In this document: piece after piece, positions 1 to 8,883 of the stretch
Numbering within the stretch: position 1 is the stretch's first letter
Layout of the letters: each line of letters starts with the position of its first letter
NCBI GenBank assembly: GCA_902770195.1
Contig: CACXSA010000038.1
Span: 1-50,984 of the forward strand
Direction of reading: 5' to 3'
Source: an uncultured Prevotellaceae bacterium
GTDB taxonomy: Bacteria > Bacteroidota > Bacteroidia > Bacteroidales > Bacteroidaceae
Length of the DNA stretch: 50,984 nucleotides
Notes under the pieces: generated by a model
Databases searched by the model: none
What the model saw: only the letters and a program-made list of their open reading frames with translations
What the model was told of the DNA's origin: nothing
Translations under genes and position numbers: made by a program

Positions 1-7
1 TCCATAA

Positions 8-117
8 GACCTAACATTAATAAAACGTAATTACTTGATTTTGAAGCAAGTGGGTGTGTTAGTCACTCCTAACACACCTAACATAGACCTAACACAGAGG
101 TAACACAGACCTAACAT
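8..117. repeat. Degenerate TGTTAGG array (left side of vapE, inverted)
   Basis: Several copies of CCTAACA/GGTAACA words. The segment at 96-117 (AGAGGTAACACAGACC...) is the reverse complement of the 23-bp unit repeated at 1557-1625, with one base missing. The vapE gene is therefore bracketed by inverted copies of one satellite. The left limit is not visible because the window starts here. Confidence 0.7.
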
Positions 118-124
118 TGTCCGT

Positions 125-1372
125 TTATGCAACCTGCAAAGGAATGACTTTGTAGAAGGGCACATTGCTGTGATCTGCCGACTCATAGCCGAGGGAAGTC
201 ATGGTCTGTCCCACACGCACCTTATTACCATGATTGATGTCAACAGAAGGATACTGATGCTGAATGTGAGTCAGCAGCATCTTCGAGTTCATCAACTTTG
301 CCACCTCACCTTCCTTGGGCTTGCGGAAGCAAGCTTCCACCATCTCTGCTATGTCCTTTTGTACGAGATAGTTCTGATTCAGTTGCTGAATACGTGCCAC
401 CTCGTCGTTCGAGAACCAATAAGGCGTCTTAGCCACCGTCAATTCATACATTGCCTGCGCGTAGAGTTGTTCGTAGTCGATGTCACCCGAGTTGTCGATA
501 TACTGTCCCTCAGGAATCTGCAGGCAGATATAGCGACGCGAGCCAGTCGGATCCGTCAGCGGATGCGGATTGTTCGTCGTTGCTACAAACGAGGCAAAAC
601 GAGGACGGTCTTCCTGTGCACAACCATAGATGGGGCGTCCGTTCACCTTACTTTTCGAGAGGGTCTGCTTCAGGGCGGAGTGCTGACTGGGACGGATGGC
701 ATCCAGCTCGTCGAGGTTCACCAGCAGGTTGTTCGTTAGAGCCATCTCCTTATCGAACTTATTCGACAGGTTCAGGTGGTCTAGATAGTACTGACGCAGT
801 TCTGTTGGCAACAGCCGATGGAAGAAGGTGGTCTTTCCACACCCCTGAGCACCTATCAGTGTTGGTACGCACTCGTTGCCGTGAAGGGTGTCCATCTGGA
901 GCCAGTGGGCTACAGCAGAAAGGAACCACGTTGCCAGATAACCCTGTTGCTCGGAAGTAATGCCAGGCAGACGGCTGAAGAGCTGTGCAATGTGGTTCTG
1001 ACCATCCCATTTGGGCAACTGTTTCAGGTAGTCGCCTATAGGATTATGTACAGGTACATCTTCAGAATGTACAAACTCCATAATCTCCGTCTTCGGACTG
1101 CCTTTTTCACACACCTGTTCCTTTTTGGCCCGGCGGATGATGCTGTTAAACGCCTCTTGGGTTAGTGGGCGCCAGTCGGAAGAAGAGTCCGACGTTCTGT
1201 TGCCAGCCTCATCGGGCAACACGTCTTTGTCAGACTTCATGGTAAACTCTACCTTCCCGTTCAAAACATTGCGACGGAAACAGTAATTTTCGTTGAGAAA
1301 CAGCTCGACTGCGAGCGTTGTCTCGAGGGCTGCATTCATAGCACACCCATTGTTTGATGAATTTTGTGTCAT
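125..1372 (-). CDS. VapE/VirE-family P-loop ATPase (primase-helicase-like)
   Basis: Resembles the virulence-associated E (VirE, PF05272) family, a P4-type superfamily 3 helicase-like ATPase of phages, satellites and islands, followed by a Bacteroidetes-type C-terminal domain (DUF3874-like). Counting from ATG 1372, Walker A GAQGCGKT is at about 174-181, Walker B LLVNLDE at 216-222, the sensor VATTNN at 263-268 and a candidate arginine finger SRR at 278-280. An in-frame GTG at 1441 would add 23 residues. I prefer 1372 because the -7 box at 1456-1463 would leave GTG almost no leader, and ATG 1372 follows an AT-rich stretch. About 415 residues is short compared with Bacteroides VapE proteins that carry an N-terminal primase domain; none is visible here. 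It stands alone between repeat arrays with no integrase. Family call fairly sure; biological role unknown. Confidence 0.8.
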   Translation of the reverse strand: MTQNSSNNGCAMNAALETTLAVELFLNENYCFRRNVLNGKVEFTMKSDKDVLPDEAGNRTSDSSSDWRPLTQEAFNSIIRRAKKEQVCEKGSPKTEIMEFVHSEDVPVHNPIGDYLKQLPKWDGQNHIAQLFSRLPGITSEQQGYLATWFLSAVAHWLQMDTLHGNECVPTLIGAQGCGKTTFFHRLLPTELRQYYLDHLNLSNKFDKEMALTNNLLVNLDELDAIRPSQHSALKQTLSKSKVNGRPIYGCAQEDRPRFASFVATTNNPHPLTDPTGSRRYICLQIPEGQYIDNSGDIDYEQLYAQAMYELTVAKTPYWFSNDEVARIQQLNQNYLVQKDIAEMVEACFRKPKEGEVAKLMNSKMLLTHIQHQYPSVDINHGNKVRVGQTMTSLGYESADHSNVPFYKVIPLQVA

Positions 1373-1455
1373 GAATAAATTATTAAATTGGTTAATCGTT
1401 TTCCTTAAAGCCTTATCCTTCGTCGTAAAAGTGCTTTCCACGTCTTAGAACATTG

Positions 1456-1487
1456 CAAAGGTACAAAAAAACATCGTGTTCACCAAA
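1456..1487 (-). promoter_or_regulatory. Bacteroidetes promoter for vapE
   Basis: On the minus strand the -7 box TACCTTTG (1456-1463) lies 20 nt after a -33 TTTG (1484-1487), the canonical Bacteroidetes arrangement. The predicted start of transcription is about 1449, which argues against the GTG at 1441 as start codon. Confidence 0.7.
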
Positions 1488-1556
1488 TGTTTCCTGTAAA
1501 ATTCCACGAAAAATGGCCGTTGTTAAATCAAAATCGATGAAGACCGATTAGCTCTC

Positions 1557-1625
1557 ATGTTAGGTCTGATGTTACCTCTATGTTAGGTCTGATGTTACCT
1601 CTATGTTAGGTTTCATGTTACCTCT
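1557..1625. repeat. 23-bp tandem repeat x3
   Basis: Three contiguous 23-bp units at 1557-1579, 1580-1602 and 1603-1625. The first two are identical (ATGTTAGGTCTGATG then TTACCTCT); the third differs at three bases. A partial copy (ATGTTAGGTCTAAC) is at 1681-1694. The reverse-complement form lies on the other side of vapE at 8-117. Confidence 0.9.
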
Positions 1626-1706
1626 TGGAAGCCTGTTAATCTCTCAAAACTCCTTTATTTAGGCACCTTTCCTAAAAACCATGTTAGGTCTAACGATAAG
1701 CGTCTC

Positions 1707-1790
1707 TTATTCTCCAATAACCAGCCCTTATTGTTCAATAACCAACCCTTATTGCGCAATACTCGTTCCTTATTGTCTTGTGTTGTTCCC
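1707..1790. repeat. 21-bp tandem repeat x4
   Basis: Four 21-bp units beginning TTATT at 1707, 1728, 1749 and 1770, each ending in (C/T)CC. Units 1 and 2 share CAATAACCA; units 3 and 4 are more diverged. The 21-bp period equals two helical turns. Confidence 0.8.
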
Positions 1791-1851
1791 ACCTTGGGAA
1801 TAAAATATTCCCAGCCTAGGAATAAAACGTTCCCAGCGTGGGAATACAATG
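1786..1851. repeat. 22-bp tandem array of 15-bp palindromes x3
   Basis: Three units starting at 1786, 1808 and 1830, each holding a near-perfect palindrome of form TTCCCA-nnn-TGGGAA (TTCCCACCTTGGGAA, TTCCCAGCCTAGGAA, TTCCCAGCGTGGGAA) followed by AATA-rich DNA. The phase and symmetry look like an operator or iteron array. From 1852 to about 1960 I see no further features. Confidence 0.85.
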
Positions 1852-2038
1852 CCGGAGGCACCTAAGCCCTGTACGAAGGCATCACCTTTGAGAAAGACAG
1901 GGATTCTGAGTAGGGGTAGTGAGCCATACATTTTTTTGTAAAAAAAGCATAGGTTCGCAAATTTCCATATTTTTTTTGTAAATTTGCTTTCGGAGTTGGC
2001 GAACTTACTCCGTCTCGGCATAAAAAAGATTAAAATCT

Positions 2039-2069
2039 TTTGTTCTGCTCTCGACTTTTCGTAAATTTG
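2039..2069 (+). promoter_or_regulatory. Promoter for the type III R-M operon
   Basis: TTTG at 2039-2042, 19 nt, then the -7 box TAAATTTG at 2062-2069. The leader to ATG 2113 is about 37 nt. A second TAAATTTG at 1979-1986 lacks a clear -33 box and may be a weaker start. Confidence 0.65.
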
Positions 2070-2112
2070 CAGCAAAATAATCAAATATACATGCCTGACA
2101 AAGAACCTGAAT

Positions 2113-5010
2113 ATGGATATACAAAATTATTATGAAGAGTTTATAGCGAAGCTTCAGGAGATATTCATGATGGATCATGCTGAGTTAGACTTTGGCATAT
2201 ACCGTATCATGAATCAGAAACGTGATGATATTATGGACTTCCTTGAGAACCGTCTGCTCAAACAAGTGGGTAGTTCTCTGGATATTGATGAGAAAGAAGT
2301 TGAGAAATTGCAAAAACGCCAGAAAGAAATTCTCCAGATGGCTGGTGGTGATATTAGCGTGCTGCCTCCTGCAATTCCTCTTAGGCAGGAATACGATGCC
2401 AACGAAGAGCAACTCCGCAGGATGGGCAACCCCGAGGAACTCCGCAACGAGGTTTTCAGCCATCTTGTGACTTTCTTCTCGCGCTATTATGATGGCGGTG
2501 ATTTCCTCTCTAAACGTCGATATAAAGGGGATACCTACGTAATTCCTTATAATGGTGAAGAAGTCAAATTACACTGGGCCAACTCTGATCAGTATTATAT
2601 CAAGACTTCTGAGTATTTCCGCGATTATACGTTTGAACTGCCTCAATCACACCGCAAAGTCCACTTTGTGCTTAAGGATGTTTCAACAGAGTTGAACAAT
2701 AACAAGTCAGACAAAGGCAAAGAGCGTCGCTTTGCACTTTATGAGTCAGAAGATAAAGAAGAGAAAGTGATGGAGGTTGCCGAGAATGGCGATTTGAACA
2801 TCTACTTTACTTACGAGTTATGGCCAAAGGCTACTAAGCAGGAAGAATTGGTAACAGATGCCATTGAGAAGATTTCTACTTCTCTGCCTGCTGACTTTCA
2901 AGAACTTGTTACAACAATATTGCCTCTGCCAAAGAAGCCTAACCGCACGTTGTTGGAAAAGCATCTGACGGACTATACCGCCAAGAACTCCTTCGACTAT
3001 TTTATCCACAAGAATCTTGGTGCCTTCTTGAAACGCGAACTTGATTTCTATCTTAAAAACGAGGTGATTAACATCGACGACCTCGATGATATCAATATCA
3101 AGAAACGCTTGGGAGTGGCCAAAGCCATTAAGAATGTTGGTGTCAAAATTATCCAGATGCTGGCGCAGCTTGAAGACTTCCAAAAGAAGTTGTGGCTGAA
3201 GAAGAAATTTGTGGTGCAAAGCGACTATTGCACCACGCTTGACCGTGTGCCAGAATGTCTTTATTCTGACATCATCGCCAACGAAGCCCAGCGTAAGGAA
3301 TGGGTGCGCCTGTTTGCTATTGACGAGATTAAAGGTGACTTGATGAAGGAGGGCTATAGTGAGCCTCTGACTATCGAGTTCCTGAAACAAAATCCTTATC
3401 TGGTACTTGACACGGCTTTCTTCGATGCAAAGTTTAAGCATAAGCTGATTGCTAGCATGGAGAATATTGATGAGCAGATGAATGGTCTGTTGATTAATAG
3501 TGAGAATTTCCAGGCAATTAAATTGTTACAAGCAAAATTCTCGAAAGCTTTAAAATGTGTTTACATTGACCCTCCGTTTAACCTGAAAGTTAATGGCGAC
3601 TTCTTATATCGTACTGATTACAAAGACTCGACATGGAGTACCTTGTTGTCAAATAGAGTAAAGGAAACAATCCCATTATTAGGCGATAATGCATTTTTCT
3701 ACCTTAGATGTGATAACAATGGAAATTTCCTCGTGAGAAGTATACTTGACTCTCTATTTGGCAGTGATAATTTTTTAGCGGAATTACTTGTTCAACGAAT
3801 TAGAAAGAATGTCACTAATCAGGGAAGAATTACTCTCCCACTTGCTAATGACTCTTTATTTTTGTATACTAATACGGACAACTACATCTTTAATAATCCA
3901 TATAAGAAATTAAAAGGTAAAAGAGAAGAATATTGGAGGAGAGTAGATGATTCTGCGGGGTTTAGGAATCCGCCAGAACGTAATATCTTTGGTAAGACAT
4001 TTCTTCCGTATAAGCATGATGCTCATTTTAAGTATTCTCAATCATCTATGGAAAGGATGATAGACGAAGGTAAACTGAGAATTATCTGTAAACAATGTGG
4101 TGAACCCCATTATAAAGGTTTGTGGGTGAAATGTCCTGTTTGTGGTTGTACGGAAGCAATGCCGCAATACAAAGTTGATGAAACAGACGAACAAATCCTT
4201 GATACAAATTGGTTGGATGTAGCTGGTTATTCCAGCAAGACTGGTTTTTCCACAGAGAATGCTGAAGTCCTTCTCAATCGTGCAATAGAAGTGTGTTCTT
4301 CTGAAGGAGATATTGTTTGCGATTATTTTGGTGGAAGTGGCACAACAATGGCCGTAGCTATGGAAAAGAATCGCAAATGGATTGGTGTGGAAATGGGTGA
4401 ACAATATGATGTCTATATTGTGCCTCGTATGAAAGAAGTTTTGGGGAGGCATCCAGGTTATTTCAAGTACATTCGCCTGGAGCAATACGAGGACACACTG
4501 AACAACCTGAAACCAAAAAAGCAGGAGTTGGAATTTGAGGATGATTTCAAGGATGGCTATATGCTCAACTATCTGCTTGATACAGAGTACAGAGAATCGT
4601 TGCTCGATATAAAGATGTTTTTCAATCCATTCAGCAATGAACTTAACATTACTCGAAACAATGAGCAGATTCCTACAAAAGTAGATATGGTTGACACCTT
4701 TAACTACCTGATAGGCTTGAACGTAGAGAAAGAGCGTTGGTTTGATGATGATAATATTTGCGTGGTGAAGGGTGACACTCATCGAGATCATCTTCGCACT
4801 GTGGTTCTTTGGCGTAATCAGGAGAAGGTAGATAATGCCAAACTCGCTGAATGGTTTGAGAAACCAGAATTACGCGATTTGGTAATGGATGCAGACATCA
4901 TTTATGTGAATGGTGAAAACACCTTGCAGTCGAAAATCCGCAAAGATGAGAACTGGCAGGTAATGCTGACAGATGAGGAGTTCCTGAATCGCATGTTTGA
5001 GGAGGAATAA
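2113..5010 (+). CDS. mod: Type III restriction-modification DNA methyltransferase (Mod)
   Basis: Adenine-specific DNA methyltransferase of 965 residues. Catalytic motif IV DPPF is at 486-489 and the S-adenosylmethionine motif FGGSG at 739-743; motif IV before motif I is the beta-class order of type III Mod proteins. About 430 residues precede the methylase core, making it larger than EcoP15I-type Mod. A four-cysteine zinc-ribbon-like segment (C659, C662, C674, C677) lies in the region between the motifs where target recognition usually resides. The res gene starts 4 nt after its stop, so the two are one operon. The product should modify one strand of an asymmetric site and be needed by Res for recognition. 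Bacteriophage defence is the expected role, inferred from family. Confidence 0.9.
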   Translation: MDIQNYYEEFIAKLQEIFMMDHAELDFGIYRIMNQKRDDIMDFLENRLLKQVGSSLDIDEKEVEKLQKRQKEILQMAGGDISVLPPAIPLRQEYDANEEQLRRMGNPEELRNEVFSHLVTFFSRYYDGGDFLSKRRYKGDTYVIPYNGEEVKLHWANSDQYYIKTSEYFRDYTFELPQSHRKVHFVLKDVSTELNNNKSDKGKERRFALYESEDKEEKVMEVAENGDLNIYFTYELWPKATKQEELVTDAIEKISTSLPADFQELVTTILPLPKKPNRTLLEKHLTDYTAKNSFDYFIHKNLGAFLKRELDFYLKNEVINIDDLDDINIKKRLGVAKAIKNVGVKIIQMLAQLEDFQKKLWLKKKFVVQSDYCTTLDRVPECLYSDIIANEAQRKEWVRLFAIDEIKGDLMKEGYSEPLTIEFLKQNPYLVLDTAFFDAKFKHKLIASMENIDEQMNGLLINSENFQAIKLLQAKFSKALKCVYIDPPFNLKVNGDFLYRTDYKDSTWSTLLSNRVKETIPLLGDNAFFYLRCDNNGNFLVRSILDSLFGSDNFLAELLVQRIRKNVTNQGRITLPLANDSLFLYTNTDNYIFNNPYKKLKGKREEYWRRVDDSAGFRNPPERNIFGKTFLPYKHDAHFKYSQSSMERMIDEGKLRIICKQCGEPHYKGLWVKCPVCGCTEAMPQYKVDETDEQILDTNWLDVAGYSSKTGFSTENAEVLLNRAIEVCSSEGDIVCDYFGGSGTTMAVAMEKNRKWIGVEMGEQYDVYIVPRMKEVLGRHPGYFKYIRLEQYEDTLNNLKPKKQELEFEDDFKDGYMLNYLLDTEYRESLLDIKMFFNPFSNELNITRNNEQIPTKVDMVDTFNYLIGLNVEKERWFDDDNICVVKGDTHRDHLRTVVLWRNQEKVDNAKLAEWFEKPELRDLVMDADIIYVNGENTLQSKIRKDENWQVMLTDEEFLNRMFEEE

Positions 5011-5014
5011 CACG

Positions 5015-8000
5015 ATGGCAAAGAAACAATTCATACCTCCTGTAAAACTGGGGCAAGCGCTTGTTTTAAACAAGTACCTGCTGCATTTGTTTGGCTGTGA
5101 TAAAATTGAAGATCTATGCAAGGACTTGAAAGACCCTGCTTTAGAAGGAATAGACGACGAGGGTGTTTCAAAGATATTCTATCAGTTGCGATTCCTGTTG
5201 TATCGTAGTCGCATCAAAGAGGCACAATTATTGGAATACGACCGTCATATCGTGACGTTCACCAAAGAGATCAATCAGCGTAGGCCACATAAGATCCAGT
5301 GGAAATACTTTCAGTATGTTTCACTGCTCTTTACGGATATTTATTTAGACCTGTATTTTGCAGACAGCAAGAAGTTGCTGACTGATCTCAATGAGTTCTT
5401 AAAGAGTCGTTTTATTACCGAAGAAGCTAACTGGAAAGAGATTGCCCCCTTTGAAGAAAACGACCTGAACAAACTGGCATTTTGGAATGCAACGGGGTCT
5501 GGTAAAACACTGCTGATGCACATCAACATCAAACAGTTCTTGTTCTATCAGCAGAAATATCACGCTAAAAAGCTGAACCACATCATTGTTCTCACACCCA
5601 ATGAAGGTCTATCACGTCAACATCTTCAAGGGCTTCAGGATTCCGGCTTTGTGGCAGAGATATTCTCAAAACAGGCGCAGAACCATTTCTTTAAGGAACA
5701 GACCATCGAAGTGATTGATGTGAACAAACTGGCCTTGACGAATGGCGATAAGACTGTAGCCGTCGAGAGTTTTGAGGGCAACAACCTGGTATTGGTTGAT
5801 GAAGGTCATAGAGGCAGTGGTGGCGATGTATGGAAAGGCTATCGTAACACGTTGACTCGCGAGGGCTTTTCTTTTGAATATTCTGCTACCTTCGGGCAGG
5901 CCATTGCTGCACAAAGCGGTGCCAACAGAGATGCCTTGTTGAATGAATATGGCAAGAGTGTTATCTTCGACTATAGTTATCGCTATTTCTATGAAGATGG
6001 TTATGGCAAAGACTATCGCATCATGAACATGGATCCTCAGGGCTACGGCGAGTATTATAATATGTATATGACTGCCTATCTGCTTTGTTTATATGAGCAG
6101 ATGTTGGTATATGATTCTACGCCTCGCATCCGCAAGGAATTCCTCATAGCCCGCCCGCTTGGCATCTTTGTGGGTGATAAGGTGACGGCTGTGCGTACAG
6201 AGAATAAACATGCCGTTAGCGATGTGGTGCAGATATTATTCTTTATCCAGGATTATATCGAGCGTCCTGATGAATTCACTCTCTATATTAAAAGGCTTCT
6301 ATCATACGAAGATGGTATTCGTAGCACAGAGGGGTATAATCTCTTTGCTGACTCGTTTATGCTATGCCGTGATGGTATGAAAGAGGGGCAGGAGATGGCA
6401 TATGCACACGAGGTTTACCAGCAGATCAGGCAAAAACTGTTTCATAGTAGCGTAACTAACGCTCACCTTTATATAGAGAAGCTAAGTGGTGGCGAAAATG
6501 ATGAAATAGGTCTTCGCTTAGGTAGTTCTGATCACTTTGGCGTGATTAACGTTGGGGACACAGACAGTTTGATGAAACTGTGTAAAGAAAAGGGTTTAAA
6601 CTGCTCTACACCTCACTTTACAGGCAAGTCGCTGTTCGCAAATATCGATGATGACAGTTCTACCATTAATCTGCTGATTGGTTCTAAGAAATTCAACGAG
6701 GGTTGGAGCAGTTGGCGAGTATCTGTGATGGGACTGATGAACGTTGGACGCAGCGAGGGTTCTGAAATCATTCAATTGTTTGGACGAGGTGTCCGTCTGA
6801 AAGGCTTTAGCTACTCTCTAAAGCGTAGCTCAAAACTGGATGCAACATTTCAAGTTGGTAAATTACCCAAGGCCATCCGTGAGATTGAAACACTTAACGT
6901 ATTCGGTGTGAGAGCTGAGTATATGGACGCCTTCCGGAAATATCTGGCGGGAGAAGGCCTTCCATCAAGTGTTGACAGATACGAGAAGATCCAGATCCCC
7001 ACTGTCAATCTATTAGGTAGTAGGGAGCTGAAAGTGGTCAGATTAAAGAAAGGCTTTGATTTCAAAAAGGATGTAACTGTATATCCCAAGGATTACAGGA
7101 AAGGAGCTTTGATCAAGTTAGACCGACTTCCCAAAGTGCAGGCTCTTGAAAGTGATTCTGCAGCCGAAGCACCTGTTGTTGATTTTCAGTACCTTGGCCC
7201 TCGCCATTTGTCATTGCTGAATTGGAACAAAATATATTTTGTCCTTGAGCATCTCAAGCAGGATCGTGGTTGGACGAATATGGAGATTGATATGTCGTTC
7301 TTAAAGGAACTGATGTATGATACCAAGAACAAATGGTACGAATTAAAGATACAGCGTGAAGAGATGGAAGGTAACAATTACGCATTAGATGTTACACGTT
7401 GGGAGGATATCACTATCTCTTTGTTAAGTGGATATTTGGAACGCGCCTTCAAAATATGCAGAGGACGCTATGAAAAGCAGCATCTTGAAACAGTATATAT
7501 TAGTGAGGATAATGAAAATTTCTTCAACGAATATATAGTAGAGGTTAGAAAGGACAAGGAAGAATGGATTGATCGACTGCGTGAGCTTGCTAAGAATTTC
7601 AGATATAGCGGTGATAAGTCTATTTACTGGAATTGGATTAAGTCCATTCGCTTTGACCAGCATCTGTATTATCCATTGTTATGTCTTAATCCTAAAAATG
7701 AGGTAGGGAAGAATATGCTTGTTGATAATGAAAATAATGAGCCCTTGATTAAAGTGTCGCCAATAGCTCTTAATGAAGGAGAATCCAAGTTTGTGGAAGA
7801 TTTGAGATCTTTCTATGAAACCCATCAGAACGATTTACTGAAGGACAAAGAATTATATTTGCTTCGCAATGAGAGCCGTAAGGGTATCGGTTTTTTTGAG
7901 AGCAGTAATTTCTATCCTGATTTTATCTTGTGGCTGAAAGAGGGTGATCACCAGCATGTGGTGTTCATTGATCCCAAGGGCATCCGTAATCTGAAGAAGC

Positions 8001-8218
8001 AATTAGAGAACGAGAAGATAACTCTTTTCAAAGAGCTAAAATCTGAAATTGAACCATCGTTAAAGGACTCAAACGTTACACTAGATAGCTTTATTATTTC
8101 TAATACGAAATATCATGAGGTGGAAGACTGGGGTACTCCTAAAGATTTCCATGATCATCATGTACTTTTCCAGAAGGATGACGATGATTATATTCATACA
8201 TTATTTGATATGTTATGA
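5015..8218 (+). CDS. res: Type III restriction endonuclease subunit (Res), helicase-nuclease
   Basis: Superfamily 2 translocase-nuclease of 1067 residues. Walker A GSGKT is at 161-165, the Walker B variant DEGH at 262-265, and helicase motif VI-like GRGVRLKG lies further on. Near the C-terminus D969 (YPDF) and D986-P-K988 form a PD-(D/E)XK nuclease signature, as in type III Res proteins. I chose ATG 5015 (MAKKQF) because GGAGG at 5001-5005 lies about 10 nt upstream; a TTG at 4997 in the same frame is inside mod. All expected motors and nuclease residues are present, so the system looks active. The partner Mod lies immediately upstream. Confidence 0.9.
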   Translation: MAKKQFIPPVKLGQALVLNKYLLHLFGCDKIEDLCKDLKDPALEGIDDEGVSKIFYQLRFLLYRSRIKEAQLLEYDRHIVTFTKEINQRRPHKIQWKYFQYVSLLFTDIYLDLYFADSKKLLTDLNEFLKSRFITEEANWKEIAPFEENDLNKLAFWNATGSGKTLLMHINIKQFLFYQQKYHAKKLNHIIVLTPNEGLSRQHLQGLQDSGFVAEIFSKQAQNHFFKEQTIEVIDVNKLALTNGDKTVAVESFEGNNLVLVDEGHRGSGGDVWKGYRNTLTREGFSFEYSATFGQAIAAQSGANRDALLNEYGKSVIFDYSYRYFYEDGYGKDYRIMNMDPQGYGEYYNMYMTAYLLCLYEQMLVYDSTPRIRKEFLIARPLGIFVGDKVTAVRTENKHAVSDVVQILFFIQDYIERPDEFTLYIKRLLSYEDGIRSTEGYNLFADSFMLCRDGMKEGQEMAYAHEVYQQIRQKLFHSSVTNAHLYIEKLSGGENDEIGLRLGSSDHFGVINVGDTDSLMKLCKEKGLNCSTPHFTGKSLFANIDDDSSTINLLIGSKKFNEGWSSWRVSVMGLMNVGRSEGSEIIQLFGRGVRLKGFSYSLKRSSKLDATFQVGKLPKAIREIETLNVFGVRAEYMDAFRKYLAGEGLPSSVDRYEKIQIPTVNLLGSRELKVVRLKKGFDFKKDVTVYPKDYRKGALIKLDRLPKVQALESDSAAEAPVVDFQYLGPRHLSLLNWNKIYFVLEHLKQDRGWTNMEIDMSFLKELMYDTKNKWYELKIQREEMEGNNYALDVTRWEDITISLLSGYLERAFKICRGRYEKQHLETVYISEDNENFFNEYIVEVRKDKEEWIDRLRELAKNFRYSGDKSIYWNWIKSIRFDQHLYYPLLCLNPKNEVGKNMLVDNENNEPLIKVSPIALNEGESKFVEDLRSFYETHQNDLLKDKELYLLRNESRKGIGFFESSNFYPDFILWLKEGDHQHVVFIDPKGIRNLKKQLENEKITLFKELKSEIEPSLKDSNVTLDSFIISNTKYHEVEDWGTPKDFHDHHVLFQKDDDDYIHTLFDML

Positions 8219-8294
8219 ATTAGAATATTGGGGCTAAGGTGGTTAGCGAATTGCACCTGCAAATAATCCCAAAAGATAATAAATGCTGCGATTT

Positions 8295-8326
8295 TTTGGT
8301 CGTATTCCGATTTTTGTTTATCTTTG
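8295..8326 (+). promoter_or_regulatory. Intact promoter of the decayed regulator gene
   Basis: TTTG at 8295-8298, exactly 20 nt, then TATCTTTG at 8319-8326. ATG 8357 follows about 24 nt after the likely transcription start. The promoter has outlived its gene. Confidence 0.65.
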
Positions 8327-8356
8327 CCTGCCGAAATGTAGATATTACTGACTAGC

Positions 8357-8660
8357 ATGAAACAAACCACCTTATTTATTATATTACTCGCGGCTTTACT
8401 GCTGACAGCCTGTTCGCAAAAGGAAAAGACGTATCGGATAGCGAAGAACTACTGGCCGCACAATACTTGTACGACCAAAATGTGAAGGTGGAAATCATCA
8501 ACTGTTATGACCGCTCCGACGTGCAGGTGCGCCAGATTGACAGCCTGTCACAATGCGATATCGACCTGCTGGTGGTGGCGCCCAACGAATATGCGGAAGT
8601 GGCCCCCGCACTGCGATGTGCCAGTCATCTTGTTTGACTGCAGACAGCGAGTGTCAGGTT
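8357..8660 (+). pseudogene. Remnant of periplasmic-sensor hybrid two-component regulator (fructan HTCS-like)
   Basis: Frame 1 from ATG 8357 gives a lipoprotein-like signal (MKQTTLFIILLAALLLTAC) and KEKTYRI. A frameshift then leads to an open stretch from about 8440 to 8610 reading SEELLAAQYLYDQNVKVEII... and IDLLVVAPNEYAEVAPAL. A third frame around 8615 gives DVPVILFDCRQRV. Together they match the order of a LacI/ribose-binding-type periplasmic sensor (IDSL..DLL.VAPN...PVI.FD), as at the N-terminus of Bacteroides fructan hybrid two-component regulators next to fructan loci. At least two frameshift/deletion events are needed, and the kinase, receiver and AraC parts (about 1000 residues) are gone. 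The position directly before a GH32/fructokinase operon supports the assignment. Confidence 0.75.
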
Positions 8661-8733
8661 CGCGAACTGAAACGGGTCTGGTAAGAAAGAAGTGGTGAGA
8701 AGTATCCTCTTACCTCTCACCTCTTGTTATAAG

Positions 8734-8772
8734 TCCACCCTGATAGTTTTGATGACTACGGGGTGGATTTTT
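8734..8772 (+). terminator. Rho-independent terminator
   Basis: TCCACCC (8734-8740) pairs with GGGTGGA (8761-8767), followed by T5. It closes the decayed regulator transcript and insulates the GH32 operon. Confidence 0.7.
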
Positions 8773-8818
8773 CGTTACAAATACTGCGAAAAATGTTGCA
8801 ATGAACGTTTTTTCTTAT

Positions 8819-8833
8819 TTTATGTATCATAAT
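8819..8833. promoter_or_regulatory. Palindromic operator candidate TTTATG-TAT-CATAAT
   Basis: A 15-bp palindrome, one mismatch from TTTATGTATCATAAA, located 26 bp upstream of the GH32 -7 box. The same palindrome is perfect at 25702-25716 before amtB, with a half-conserved form at 35787-35801 before glnN. Confidence 0.45.
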
Positions 8834-8859
8834 TTATAGGATGAAATGGGGGAAAATGA

Positions 8860-8867
8860 TAATTTTG
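8860..8867 (+). promoter_or_regulatory. -7 box of the fructan operon promoter
   Basis: TAATTTTG fits TAnnTTTG; no clear TTTG -33 box lies 19-21 nt upstream, which suits an activator-dependent promoter. The leader to ATG 8980 is about 105 nt and is filled by AAAAGTGA repeats. Confidence 0.5.
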
Positions 8868-8883
8868 CAGCAAAATCACATTT

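Noticed and set aside
1557-1851. CRISPR-like array
   Set aside because: Units are contiguous with no spacers and no cas genes are present.
1655-2084. Two minus-strand open frames (68 and 104 codons) over the satellite arrays
   Set aside because: They read only through tandem repeats and AT-rich DNA (NKGWLLNNKGWLLENK-type peptides), with no start context, promoter or recognisable domain.
2091-2135. Short frame MPDKEPEYGYTKLL overlapping the mod start
   Set aside because: Could be a leader peptide, but nothing beyond an ATG supports it.
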